This document shows positions 56,488-64,000 of a stretch of DNA of 64,000 nucleotides, piece by piece. Each line of letters starts with the position of its first letter. Position 1 is the stretch's first letter. The DNA is taken from assembly GCA_020073465.1 (NCBI GenBank), contig JAIQFC010000025.1, positions 1 through 64,000 on the forward strand. The letters run 5' to 3'. This DNA comes from Terriglobia bacterium. GTDB lineage: Bacteria; Acidobacteriota; Terriglobia; Terriglobales; Acidobacteriaceae. Both the position numbers and the translations under genes were made by a program. The notes under the pieces were generated by a model that was given only the letters and a program-made list of their open reading frames with translations, made no database searches and was not told the origin of the DNA.

Positions 56488-58107
56488 ATGGCGGAGAGAG
56501 CTAAAGTCGCCGACATTCCGCAATCTCTCGAAGTCGAGACCTCGTCCCATATCCAGGTGAAGCCGCTGTACACGCCTGCTGATCTCAAAGGGTTGGACTA
56601 TGAGGCCGAGGTGAGCTATCCGGGCGAATATCCCTTCACGCGGGGCGTCCAGGCGACGATGTACCGCGGGCGGCTGTGGACCATGCGGCAATATGCGGGC
56701 ATGGGCGACGCCGAAGAGTCGAACAAGCGCTACAAATATCTGCTCGCCAATGGGACGACCGGCTTGTCGGTGGCGTTTGATTTGCCTACGCAGATCGGCA
56801 TGGATTCGGACCACGTGCTGGCGGCAGGAGAAGTCGGCAAGGTTGGGGTCGCGATCGACTCGATCGAGGACATGCAACGGCTGTTCGATGGCATCGACCT
56901 GACGAAGATTTCCACGTCGATGACCATCAATGCGACGGCGTCAATCCTTCTGGCGCTGTATGTGGCAGTGGCGCGGCGGCAGGGTGCGGACGTCCGCAAG
57001 CTTTCAGGTACGGTGCAGAATGATGTGCTCAAGGAGTACATTGCGCGTGGGACCTATATCTATCCGCCGCAGCAGGCCATGCACGTCATCACCGACATGT
57101 TTGCCTGGGCCAATGAGAACGCGCCGGACTGGAATACGATTTCGATTTCCGGCTACCACATGCGGGAAGCAGGATCGACCGCCGTGCAGGAAGTGGCTTT
57201 TACGCTGGGCAACGGGATGGCGTATGTGCAGGCCGCGATCAATGCCGGACTCGACATCGACAAGTTCGCTCCGCGAGTCTCCTTCTTTTTCAATGCCCAC
57301 ATCAATTTTCTGGAGGAAGTCGCAAAATTTCGTGCGGCCCGACGCATGTGGGCGCGCATCATGCGCGAACACTTTAAGGCGAAGAATCCACGGTCGTGGA
57401 TGTTGCGCTTTCACACGCAGACGGCCGGTTCGACGCTGACGGCGCAGCAACCGGAGAACAATATTGTTCGCACCGCGATTCAGGCGCTGGCCGCCGTGAT
57501 GGGCGGCACGCAGTCGCTGCATACGAACTCGTATGACGAAGCACTTGCCCTGCCGACGGAGCAGGCGGCGCGCATCGCGCTGCGCACGCAGCAGATCGTT
57601 GCCTACGAATCGGGGGCTGCACAGACGATCGATCCTTTAGCCGGCTCGTACTACATCGAAACGCTGACCAGCGAGATTGAGAAGCGTGCAGCGGAGTATT
57701 TGGGCAAGATCGAAGTGCTCGGCGGCATGCTGAAGGCCATCGAACGAGGATTCGTGCAGCAGGAGATTCAGAACGCAGCCTACGAGTACCAGCAGGCCGT
57801 CGATCACGAGCAGGCAGTCGTGGTGGGAGTCAATCGCTTTGAAGTGGAAGAAGAGAAGCCGATCCCGATCCAGCGGATTGATCCCGCGCTGGAGGCGAAG
57901 CAGATCGAACGGTTGCGCGCGCTGCGGGCGAAACGAGATGCTGGTCCGTGGCAGGCCGCACTGAAAGGCGTGGAAGATGCCGCCCGGTCGGGCGCGAATG
58001 TAATGCCTCGGATTCTAGAGGCGGTCGAAGTTTACGCCACAGTCGGCGAGATTTCCGACGCGATGCGGCGAGTGTTCGGAGAGTATCGGGAAGCGGTGGT
58101 GATCTAG
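56488..58107 (+). CDS. methylmalonyl-CoA mutase family large subunit (acyl-CoA mutase)
   Basis: 539-aa TIM-barrel catalytic subunit of a B12-dependent acyl-CoA mutase. [24 protein letters not shown] (about residues 50-73), [15 protein letters not shown] and [22 protein letters not shown] are strongly conserved, followed by [21 protein letters not shown]. The cobalamin-binding domain is absent, so a separate small subunit must exist elsewhere. The segment usually reading PSMR, where Arg binds the substrate carboxylate, reads QAMH here, while the RQY tyrosine is kept. Substrate may therefore differ from methylmalonyl-CoA. It is cytosolic. Confidence 0.9.
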   Translation: MAERAKVADIPQSLEVETSSHIQVKPLYTPADLKGLDYEAEVSYPGEYPFTRGVQATMYRGRLWTMRQYAGMGDAEESNKRYKYLLANGTTGLSVAFDLPTQIGMDSDHVLAAGEVGKVGVAIDSIEDMQRLFDGIDLTKISTSMTINATASILLALYVAVARRQGADVRKLSGTVQNDVLKEYIARGTYIYPPQQAMHVITDMFAWANENAPDWNTISISGYHMREAGSTAVQEVAFTLGNGMAYVQAAINAGLDIDKFAPRVSFFFNAHINFLEEVAKFRAARRMWARIMREHFKAKNPRSWMLRFHTQTAGSTLTAQQPENNIVRTAIQALAAVMGGTQSLHTNSYDEALALPTEQAARIALRTQQIVAYESGAAQTIDPLAGSYYIETLTSEIEKRAAEYLGKIEVLGGMLKAIERGFVQQEIQNAAYEYQQAVDHEQAVVVGVNRFEVEEEKPIPIQRIDPALEAKQIERLRALRAKRDAGPWQAALKGVEDAARSGANVMPRILEAVEVYATVGEISDAMRRVFGEYREAVVI

Positions 58108-58144
58108 AACCGAAGTTCGGGGTCGGTTGCTTCCTCCTTCCTGC

Positions 58145-59392
58145 TCATAAATAGCTCAGCCACCAATCTTTTCTTCTGTGTTTGAGTCCTGCCCACCAGC
58201 GGCTTGGGAAATAGAGAATGACGACCGCTGTAACCCACATCAGGTAGATGAACGGGAGACCATGGCCGTACCCGTCCGGGGTCGCGTTGAGGAAAAATCC
58301 ACCGTGCAGCAGCCAGGCAACGGGCTGATGGAACAGAGCCGCTGCCGCGACGGCCATCGCGTGGATCAAGTAAAGGTGCAGGACATAGAAGAACATCGGG
58401 ACCCTGCCGAAAGTCAGGAGCGCCGAGGTCAGCCCGGAAGACGCGGGCTGATCTGACATTCGTTTGTCGAGCCACGCCAACAGCAGCAGGGACGGGCCCA
58501 GAGTCATGAGCAGGAATTGCAGCGAGGGGGGATACTTCTCGACATCGAGAAAGAGGATCACAGTTTTCTCGACCGTGGGCTGAATGTGCCAGTCGCCCTG
58601 CGAAACGCCTCCCTGGCCGGCAGGGGGATTCCCGTAGAGGTTGGACAGGCGGAGCAACACAAACGCAAACGTGAGAACCATGCCGAGGCGGGCGACGACT
58701 TGGCGGCGACGCTCGGGCTCAAGCGTGAAGATCGTACCAAAGGCGTATCCGGCGCCCATGACCCCAACCCAAGGGACGATCTGGAAGAGGACGAACTCAG
58801 GGATTTGGAAAGGGAGGAGGACGAATCCGCGAACGTGCAACAAGGTCCAGAGCCAGGCCAGCGACCCGAATTGCTGGGGCCGAATGTGGTCCAAAAGATC
58901 GTGAGTCGCGATCATCAGCACCGACAACCCGCCCAACCACCGCACCGGCAGCCGCACCGCCGCGGCCATCAGCACCATGCACGCACCCAGCGCCCAAATG
59001 ACGCCGAAAAAGCCGAAGGGAATCTGGAAAGTCCAGGCGGTGCCGACGACCGTGAATTCCAACACGATCAGCCAGAGTCCGCGTGTCCACAGAAAGCGGC
59101 TGAGTTCGGCAGGGGTTCGGCGGCGGCCATAGAAGTATGCTCCCGTGCCCGCGAGGAAGAAGAACAAGGGGGCGCAAAAATGGGTGACCCAGCGAGTCAA
59201 GAAGAGTGCGTAATAGGTTCTGGCCAGCGTCTCCGGTTCGAAGCGAAGATGGGTGAAGAAGTCACGACTGTGGTCAAGAGCCATGATGACCATAACGAGG
59301 CCGCGCAGCACGTCGATGGAATCAATGCGGCCGAGGGGAGTTGCCTTTGGACTGGCGATGACGGTTGGGTTTGCCGGCAGGGTTGAGGACAT
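58145..59392 (-). CDS. DUF1624 / HGSNAT-like membrane protein
   Basis: 415 aa, about ten membrane helices. IDSIDVLRGLVMVIMALDHSRDFF carries the conserved Asp-His of the first helix, and FLAGTGAYFYGRRRT, LWLIVLEFTVVGTAW and RVPMFFYVLHLYLIH match the DUF1624/YeiB-like group. It is a paralogue of the protein at 24301. The function is membrane-bound acyl transfer at best, with the substrate unknown. It converges with the mutase gene, 37 bases apart. Confidence 0.85.
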   Translation of the reverse strand: MSSTLPANPTVIASPKATPLGRIDSIDVLRGLVMVIMALDHSRDFFTHLRFEPETLARTYYALFLTRWVTHFCAPLFFFLAGTGAYFYGRRRTPAELSRFLWTRGLWLIVLEFTVVGTAWTFQIPFGFFGVIWALGACMVLMAAAVRLPVRWLGGLSVLMIATHDLLDHIRPQQFGSLAWLWTLLHVRGFVLLPFQIPEFVLFQIVPWVGVMGAGYAFGTIFTLEPERRRQVVARLGMVLTFAFVLLRLSNLYGNPPAGQGGVSQGDWHIQPTVEKTVILFLDVEKYPPSLQFLLMTLGPSLLLLAWLDKRMSDQPASSGLTSALLTFGRVPMFFYVLHLYLIHAMAVAAAALFHQPVAWLLHGGFFLNATPDGYGHGLPFIYLMWVTAVVILYFPSRWWAGLKHRRKDWWLSYL

Positions 59393-59484
59393 GGCTGCTC
59401 CGCGACGGTTTCTTGCCGTCGATGAGACGACGGGACGGCTGGAATGTTAGCAGCAGTCGCGATTCGAAGGGAGACCGGGCAAGG

Positions 59485-59667
59485 TTAGTCAGAAGTCTTG
59501 TAATCGCAGGCCTTGCGACAAGGTTCGCAGTACATGAGGCCGTCGGAGCAGATGCGGATGTCGATCGCCGCCTGGCAGAGGCAGCAGAACTTTTCGCACT
59601 CGCACTGGTTCTCCGGCTGCTCACACTGGGCGCAACGGTATTTGGCTGGACCGGTTCCTGTAGCCAT
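59485..59667 (-). CDS. small Cys-rich (zinc-ribbon-like) protein
   Basis: 60 aa. It holds eleven Cys, in the patterns CAQC, CECEKFCCLC, IRIC and YCEPCRKAC, most likely two zinc sites. There is no hydrophobic segment. Start is ATG 59667. The spacing of Cys pairs argues for a real gene despite its size. A role in nucleic-acid or protein binding is possible but not shown. Confidence 0.7.
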   Translation of the reverse strand: MATGTGPAKYRCAQCEQPENQCECEKFCCLCQAAIDIRICSDGLMYCEPCRKACDYKTSD

Positions 59668-59782
59668 GGAGTCAATCCTAGCGTGTTGTGAAATGGGTGG
59701 AAACGTGACCTTGGTAATGCTTCAAGTGTTCGTTTTGATGGACGTGCCTGGCAGGGCTCGGCGGGGGCGATTCTCCGTGCCC

Positions 59783-59788
59783 TATAAT
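59783..59788 (+). promoter_or_regulatory. -10 box (TATAAT) immediately before murE
   Basis: A perfect TATAAT with only 8 bases between it and the murE ATG. No ribosome site fits in the gap, so transcription from here would give a nearly leaderless mRNA. No good -35 was found. Confidence 0.45.
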
Positions 59789-59796
59789 TCCATGCA

Positions 59797-61314
59797 ATGA
59801 CCTTCCAACAGCTGCTGGATGGGGCGGAGATCCTCGCACACAGCGGAGACCCGGGCGTCAGTGGTGTCGAATACGACTCGCGGTGTGTGAAGCCGGGCGG
59901 CGTCTTCGTGGCCATGCGGGGCGAGGCTGTGGACGGCAACCGGTTCATTGATCAGGCGATCCAGGCTGGAGCTGTGGCGGTGGTTACGGATTCCGCAGCG
60001 GAGAAGGCTCGTGAGGGCGTTGCCTGGGCGGTCGTACCGCATGGGCGCCGGGCGCTGGCGCGGCTGAGTGCGAATTTCTATAAGAAGCCGGCGGAGAGAA
60101 TTGCGGTCACCGGGATTACGGGGACGAATGGCAAGAGCACGACGGCGTTTCTGGTCGAGTCGATCCTGACCGCAGCGCGGCGAAAGAGCACGCTGGTCGG
60201 CACCATCGAATATCACGTCGCGGGAAGGGTTCTGCCGGCGCCGCATACGACCCCAGAAGCATTGGAGCTGAATCGCATCCTGAATGAAGCTCTGGGCCAA
60301 GGTGCCACCGACGCCGTGATGGAAGTGTCGTCGCACGCATTGGCGCAGGAACGCGTGTTTGGCGTGCCGTTTGACGTGGCGGTATTCACAAACCTGACGC
60401 GGGATCATCTCGACTATCACAAGACGATGGAGGAATACTTCGCCTCCAAACAGGTGCTTTTTAGGGGATGTGGAACGGAGCCGCCGCGAGTTGCGGTGAC
60501 AAATATCGACGATGAATACGGCGCGAAGGTAGCCGACTTCAGCCGCAAGCGCAGTTCGCTGGTACTGAGGTACGGATGGCAGCAGGGCGACTTTCACGCG
60601 GAGAAGATCGACGTCGCACCGCGGGGAACGCGATTTGATATGGTCACCCCCAGGGGAAAGGTCGCGTTGTTTTCGCCACTGATCGGGCGGGTGAACGTCT
60701 ACAACATTCTGGCTGCGTCGGCGGCAGCCTATGCGCGCGGTTGCCCGATGGAGGCGATTGCCGAAGGCGTCGACCAACTGGCCTTCGTGCCGGGAAGGTT
60801 TCAGCGTGTCGACTGCGGTCAGCCGTTCACGGTCGTGGTCGACTACGCGCACACGGATGATGCATTGCGAAATCTGACGGCGCTAGCCCGGGAATTTGTG
60901 TCACGGGGCGGATCGAAGGGACGTGTGCTGACCGTGTTTGGCTGCGGCGGGGATCGCGACCGCACGAAGCGTCCTCTGATGGGAGAGGCGGCGGGGCGAG
61001 CAAGCGATTTCGTTGTGCTGACGTCGGACAATCCGCGCAGCGAGGATCCGATCAGCATTATTAACGACGCGCTGGTTGGGTTGCAGAAGAGCGGCGTGAA
61101 GTACAGCGTCGATCCCGACCGGCGGAAGGCGATTGCGGTTGCGATTAGCGAGGCGCGGCCGGGAGATATTGTGCTGCTGGCGGGAAAGGGCCACGAAAAG
61201 GTGCAGATTACACGCGAAGGGGCGCGTCCATTTGATGACGTGGAAGTTGCGCGCGACGCTCTGCGTGTGGCGGGATACAAGTGCGATTCGGCACAGGCCG
61301 GAGCGGGTGGTTGA
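59797..61314 (+). CDS. murE: UDP-N-acetylmuramoyl-tripeptide synthetase (meso-DAP adding)
   Basis: 505 aa. Adds meso-diaminopimelate to UDP-MurNAc-L-Ala-D-Glu. The ATP loop is ITGTNGKSTTAF (about residues 106-117). Further on, EVSSHALAQERV and FTNLTRDHLDYHKTMEEYF are central-domain motifs, and DNPRSEDP (about 411) is the tetrapeptide box that selects meso-DAP over lysine. The start ATG follows a TATAAT box closely. It is the first of the murE-murF-mraY run; one base separates it from murF. It works in the cytoplasm on peptidoglycan precursor synthesis. Confidence 0.96.
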   Translation: MTFQQLLDGAEILAHSGDPGVSGVEYDSRCVKPGGVFVAMRGEAVDGNRFIDQAIQAGAVAVVTDSAAEKAREGVAWAVVPHGRRALARLSANFYKKPAERIAVTGITGTNGKSTTAFLVESILTAARRKSTLVGTIEYHVAGRVLPAPHTTPEALELNRILNEALGQGATDAVMEVSSHALAQERVFGVPFDVAVFTNLTRDHLDYHKTMEEYFASKQVLFRGCGTEPPRVAVTNIDDEYGAKVADFSRKRSSLVLRYGWQQGDFHAEKIDVAPRGTRFDMVTPRGKVALFSPLIGRVNVYNILAASAAAYARGCPMEAIAEGVDQLAFVPGRFQRVDCGQPFTVVVDYAHTDDALRNLTALAREFVSRGGSKGRVLTVFGCGGDRDRTKRPLMGEAAGRASDFVVLTSDNPRSEDPISIINDALVGLQKSGVKYSVDPDRRKAIAVAISEARPGDIVLLAGKGHEKVQITREGARPFDDVEVARDALRVAGYKCDSAQAGAGG

Positions 61315-61315
61315 A

Positions 61316-62698
61316 ATGAAGCTGCCGCTGTCTAAGATCGCCGACTTTGTTTCTGCCGCGGGAGACTATCCGCGCGACGAATCCGTGCAGGGTTACTCAA
61401 TTGACTCACGTACCGTTCGCTCGGGGGAGCTCTTTTTTGCTGTGAAAGGTGAGCGCCTCGACGGGCATGACTTTGTGGCCGCGGCTCTGGACAAAGGAGC
61501 GGCCGCGGCCGTCGTTAGAAATGATCAGCTGGGGCGCTATGGCTCCAAGGCGCGACTGCTGGCGGTGGAAGACACGCTCACCGCGCTCCAGACCTTGGCC
61601 ACGGCCGTGCGAAAAGTCTGGGGCAAACCGTTGATCGGAGTTACGGGGTCGGCGGGGAAGACCACAACCAAGGAAGCGACCGCGCACGTGCTGGGCTCAC
61701 ACTTTCGCGTGCTGAAGTCGGAGGGGAACTTCAATAATCATTTCGGTTTGCCGCTGATGTTGCTGAAGCTGGAACCGGAACACGATGTGGCTGTTATCGA
61801 GATGGGGATGTCGCACGCCGGAGAAATTCGTGCTCTGGCGAAGATCGCGCAACCGGAGGTTGGCGTGGTGACCAATGTGGCTCCGGTGCACCTGGAGTTC
61901 TTTGCCTCCGTGGCGGACATCGCGCGGGCAAAATATGAGCTGATCGAATCGCTGCCTGCGAGCGGGACTGCGGTGCTCAACGCCGACGACGAGTATGTTT
62001 CGCAATTTGGGCGCGGCTTCAAGGGAAGAGTGGTGAGGTACGGGGTGAGTTCAGGTGCGGACGTACGAGTGGAGAACGTTCGGTCGCGCGGAGCTGGTGG
62101 ATCTGAGTTTGATGTGGTTATCGGTGCGATTCGGGAGCGCGTGCGGCTACCGCTGGTGGGCGAGCATAACATTCTGAATGCACTTGCAGCGGTTGCGGTT
62201 GGCTTGGACCGTGGATTGAAGCCGGCTGAGGCGGTTGCTGCACTGGCGACGCTTGCGCCCGCGGACAAGCGCGGCCAGGTTCTTCAACTCGGCAACATCA
62301 CGGTCATCAACGATTGCTACAATTCGAATCCTAAGGCGCTGCGGGCAATGGTGGATGCCCTGGCTGCGATGCCGGCGACGCGCCGCGTCGTGGTCGCGGG
62401 AGAGATGCTGGAGTTGGGACCGGCTGGTGAGGCGATGCATCGCGAGGCAGGACAGCACATCGCGGAAAAGAAGATCGATGTGTTGCTAGGGGTACGTGGC
62501 ATGGCGCAGGCGATGGTCGACGCTGCGCGTGCGGCGGGAGGTCGTGCGGAGTTCGTGGCAGGGCCGGAGGACGCCGGCAAATGGCTTGCGGGCGAGACCC
62601 GCGACGGCGATGTGGTGCTGTTGAAGGCTTCTCGAGGTGTGAAGCTGGAGAAAGCGCTGGAGACGTGGAAAGCGCAATGTGAAGTTTCGAGTCCCTGA
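61316..62698 (+). CDS. murF: UDP-N-acetylmuramoyl-tripeptide--D-alanyl-D-alanine ligase
   Basis: 460 aa. Adds D-Ala-D-Ala to the UDP-MurNAc-tripeptide. SIDSRTVRSGELFFAVKGERLDGHDFV is the N-terminal domain, GVTGSAGKTTTKE the ATP loop (about residues 107-119), EMGMSHAGEI and NVAPVHLEFF the central domain, and DCYNSNPKALRAMVDAL the C-terminal core. ATG 61316 lies one base after the murE stop, so it is coupled. An upstream frame from 61133 inside murE is rejected. Confidence 0.96.
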   Translation: MKLPLSKIADFVSAAGDYPRDESVQGYSIDSRTVRSGELFFAVKGERLDGHDFVAAALDKGAAAAVVRNDQLGRYGSKARLLAVEDTLTALQTLATAVRKVWGKPLIGVTGSAGKTTTKEATAHVLGSHFRVLKSEGNFNNHFGLPLMLLKLEPEHDVAVIEMGMSHAGEIRALAKIAQPEVGVVTNVAPVHLEFFASVADIARAKYELIESLPASGTAVLNADDEYVSQFGRGFKGRVVRYGVSSGADVRVENVRSRGAGGSEFDVVIGAIRERVRLPLVGEHNILNALAAVAVGLDRGLKPAEAVAALATLAPADKRGQVLQLGNITVINDCYNSNPKALRAMVDALAAMPATRRVVVAGEMLELGPAGEAMHREAGQHIAEKKIDVLLGVRGMAQAMVDAARAAGGRAEFVAGPEDAGKWLAGETRDGDVVLLKASRGVKLEKALETWKAQCEVSSP

Positions 62699-62877
62699 GG
62701 ACTGGCACGTCCATTTCTTGCCACGGAGACACGGAGGAGATGGAAAGGAATGGGTTTCCGGACCTCCCGCGGTGCGCTCAGGGTCTTGAAAGAACGATTT
62801 GTTTTTTCCGTGGCGCTGTGTCTCCGTGGTGGAATGAGGTTAGGGTCTAGAGATCTTGGGGCGTGGACGGAGGCTGA
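62699..62877. repeat. murF-mraY gap with CCACGGAGACAC inverted repeat
   Basis: CCACGGAGACACGGAG near 62719 and TGTGTCTCCGTGG near 62817 are complementary arms, about 70 bases apart. This opens an unusual gap inside the otherwise tight dcw run. Confidence 0.65.
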
Positions 62878-64000
62878 TTGCTCTACTGGCTGTTGTTCCT
62901 GAAGCTGCAACATTACGTTCCGCCGTTCCGCATCTTCCGCTACCTGACGTTCCGCACTGCGTTCGCCAGCCTCACGGCTCTGTTTACTGCGCTCATCGTG
63001 GGGCCGCTGGTCATTGGGCGCCTGCGCGAGTTTCAGATTGGACAGTACATTCGCGAGGAAGGTCCGAAGGCTCACCAGAAGAAGGCTGGTACGCCGACCA
63101 TGGGCGGGCTTCTGATTGCGATCGCGATTGTGGTTCCCACCTTGCTCTGGGCAGATCTGAGCAACCGGTTTGTCTGGATCGCGGTGTTCTCCACCTGCGC
63201 GTATGCCGCCATTGGATTCACTGACGACTACACCAAGGTGGCCCACCGGCGGAACCTGGGCTTAACGGGCAGAGCCAAGCTCGGGCTGCAGATTGCGACC
63301 AGCGTTCTGATCGCAGTTATGCTGATTGCAATGCAGACGTACGGTATGTATTCCACCAAGCTGATCGTGCCCTTCTTTAAGCAGTTCCATCCGGACCTGG
63401 TGGTGGCGAGTCTGGAACACTACCCGCACCTGTGGCCGCTCGCATTTGTTCCGTTCATTGCCTTCGTGGCATTGGTGATCGTAGGTTCAAGTAATGCGGT
63501 GAATCTGACGGACGGGCTCGATGGTTTAGCCATCGGGTGCACGGTGATCGCCGCCGGAGCACTGACGGTGCTCACGTACGTCAGCGGGCACGCGACCTTC
63601 GCAACTTATCTGGAGATTCCGCGCATGCCGCAGGTGGGCGAGCTGACGATCTTCTGCGGGGCCATGGTGGGGTCGGCGATCGGGTTTCTATGGTACAACG
63701 CGCATCCGGCAGAAGTGTTCATGGGAGACGTGGGATCGCTGGCGCTGGGCGGAGCGATCGGCACAGTCGCGGTGATGATCAAGCAGGAGCTTCTGCTTCC
63801 GTTTATTGGCGGCGTGTTTGTGATCGAGGCGTTGTCGGTAATCCTGCAGGTGGGCTCTTACAAGCTGCGCAAGAAGCGAATTTTCAAGATGGCGCCGATC
63901 CACCATCACTTCGAGTTGCTCGGATGGTCGGAGTCGAAGATTATTGTGCGCTTCTGGATCGCGTCGCTGGTGTTTGCCTTGTTCGCGCTGACAACGTTGA
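62878..64000 (+). CDS. mraY: phospho-N-acetylmuramoyl-pentapeptide-transferase (cut at window edge)
   Basis: About 374 codons visible; the stop lies just past the edge. Transfers phospho-MurNAc-pentapeptide to undecaprenyl phosphate, giving lipid I, in the inner membrane. EEGPKAHQKKAGTPTMGG, FTDDYTKVAHRRNLGL (catalytic Asp pair), NLTDGLDGLAIG and APIHHHFELLGWSESKIIVRFW are the classical family motifs, and about ten membrane helices are seen. The start is TTG 62878 with a CGGAGG ribosome site five bases ahead; no ATG fits. It follows murF after a 179-base repeat-bearing gap. Confidence 0.95.
   Translation, partial: MLYWLLFLKLQHYVPPFRIFRYLTFRTAFASLTALFTALIVGPLVIGRLREFQIGQYIREEGPKAHQKKAGTPTMGGLLIAIAIVVPTLLWADLSNRFVWIAVFSTCAYAAIGFTDDYTKVAHRRNLGLTGRAKLGLQIATSVLIAVMLIAMQTYGMYSTKLIVPFFKQFHPDLVVASLEHYPHLWPLAFVPFIAFVALVIVGSSNAVNLTDGLDGLAIGCTVIAAGALTVLTYVSGHATFATYLEIPRMPQVGELTIFCGAMVGSAIGFLWYNAHPAEVFMGDVGSLALGGAIGTVAVMIKQELLLPFIGGVFVIEALSVILQVGSYKLRKKRIFKMAPIHHHFELLGWSESKIIVRFWIASLVFALFALTTL

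Noticed and set aside
1-64000. CRISPR arrays or replication origin
   Set aside because: I saw no array of regularly spaced direct repeats. The TTATCCACAG at 5776-5785 resembles a single DnaA box, but no cluster of boxes, AT-rich unwinding region or dnaA gene is nearby.

Overview
The window looks like a chromosomal segment from an Acidobacteriota bacterium (Terriglobia-like). No rRNA or other marker gene settles the taxonomy. The inference rests on high GC and on typical families: a large Oar-like TonB-dependent receptor with a carboxypeptidase-regulatory-like N-terminus, a BlaI/M56 regulator-peptidase pair, a kumamolisin-type S53 peptidase, GH32, GH144 and discoidin-type secreted glycosidases, DUF1624 membrane proteins, and many short intergenic palindromes.

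Layout. 1-6 kb: an APC permease cut by the left edge, a tyrosine-recombinase remnant beside tRNA-Val, a methyltransferase, tRNA-Arg with a second copy of its 3' tail, a 2H phosphoesterase, a UDP-glucose-dehydrogenase homologue without the usual catalytic cysteine, and tRNA-His. 6-13 kb: a methyltransferase, the BlaI/M56 pair, the TonB receptor and an aldo/keto reductase. 13-18 kb: an unlisted 55-aa small ORF, a secreted discoidin/GH-like enzyme behind a LacI-type palindrome, homoserine dehydrogenase and an outer-membrane barrel. 18-21.4 kb: pqqB-C-D-E without a recognisable pqqA. 21.7-26.5 kb: PilZ, membrane proteins, an FmdB zinc ribbon and a YheT hydrolase. 26.6-34.6 kb: a beta-1,2-glucan module made of a Tat-exported GH144-like enzyme, an ABC exporter and a cyclic-glucan-synthase homologue that stops before the GH94 domain. 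34.8-40 kb: S53 peptidase, a repeat-rich intergenic island and a GH32 enzyme. 40.2-46 kb: mutL with a duplicated start, an orphan gene, gluQRS, cmk and a hydrolase. 46-50 kb: a four-gene overlapping operon (ECF sigma, zinc-finger anti-sigma, B-box membrane protein, DUF4097 protein). 50-59.7 kb: an orphan protein, a GlxA regulator, an AhpD-like protein, glgC, a C1 peptidase, a methylmalonyl-CoA-mutase-type large subunit, a DUF1624 protein and a Cys-rich mini protein. 59.8 kb to the right edge: the dcw genes murE, murF and mraY (cut).

The most unusual signals are repeat-driven. Short palindromic elements lie between genes and also inside open reading frames (hom, gluQRS, the mutL linker), much like Rickettsia palindromic elements. 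In two places nearly the same 27-nt hairpin lies between two copies of a host gene end: 60 bp of the mutL start, and 23 bp of the tRNA-Arg tail. The two mutL starts differ only at synonymous third positions. The second notable item is the beta-1,2-glucan module with a shortened synthase.
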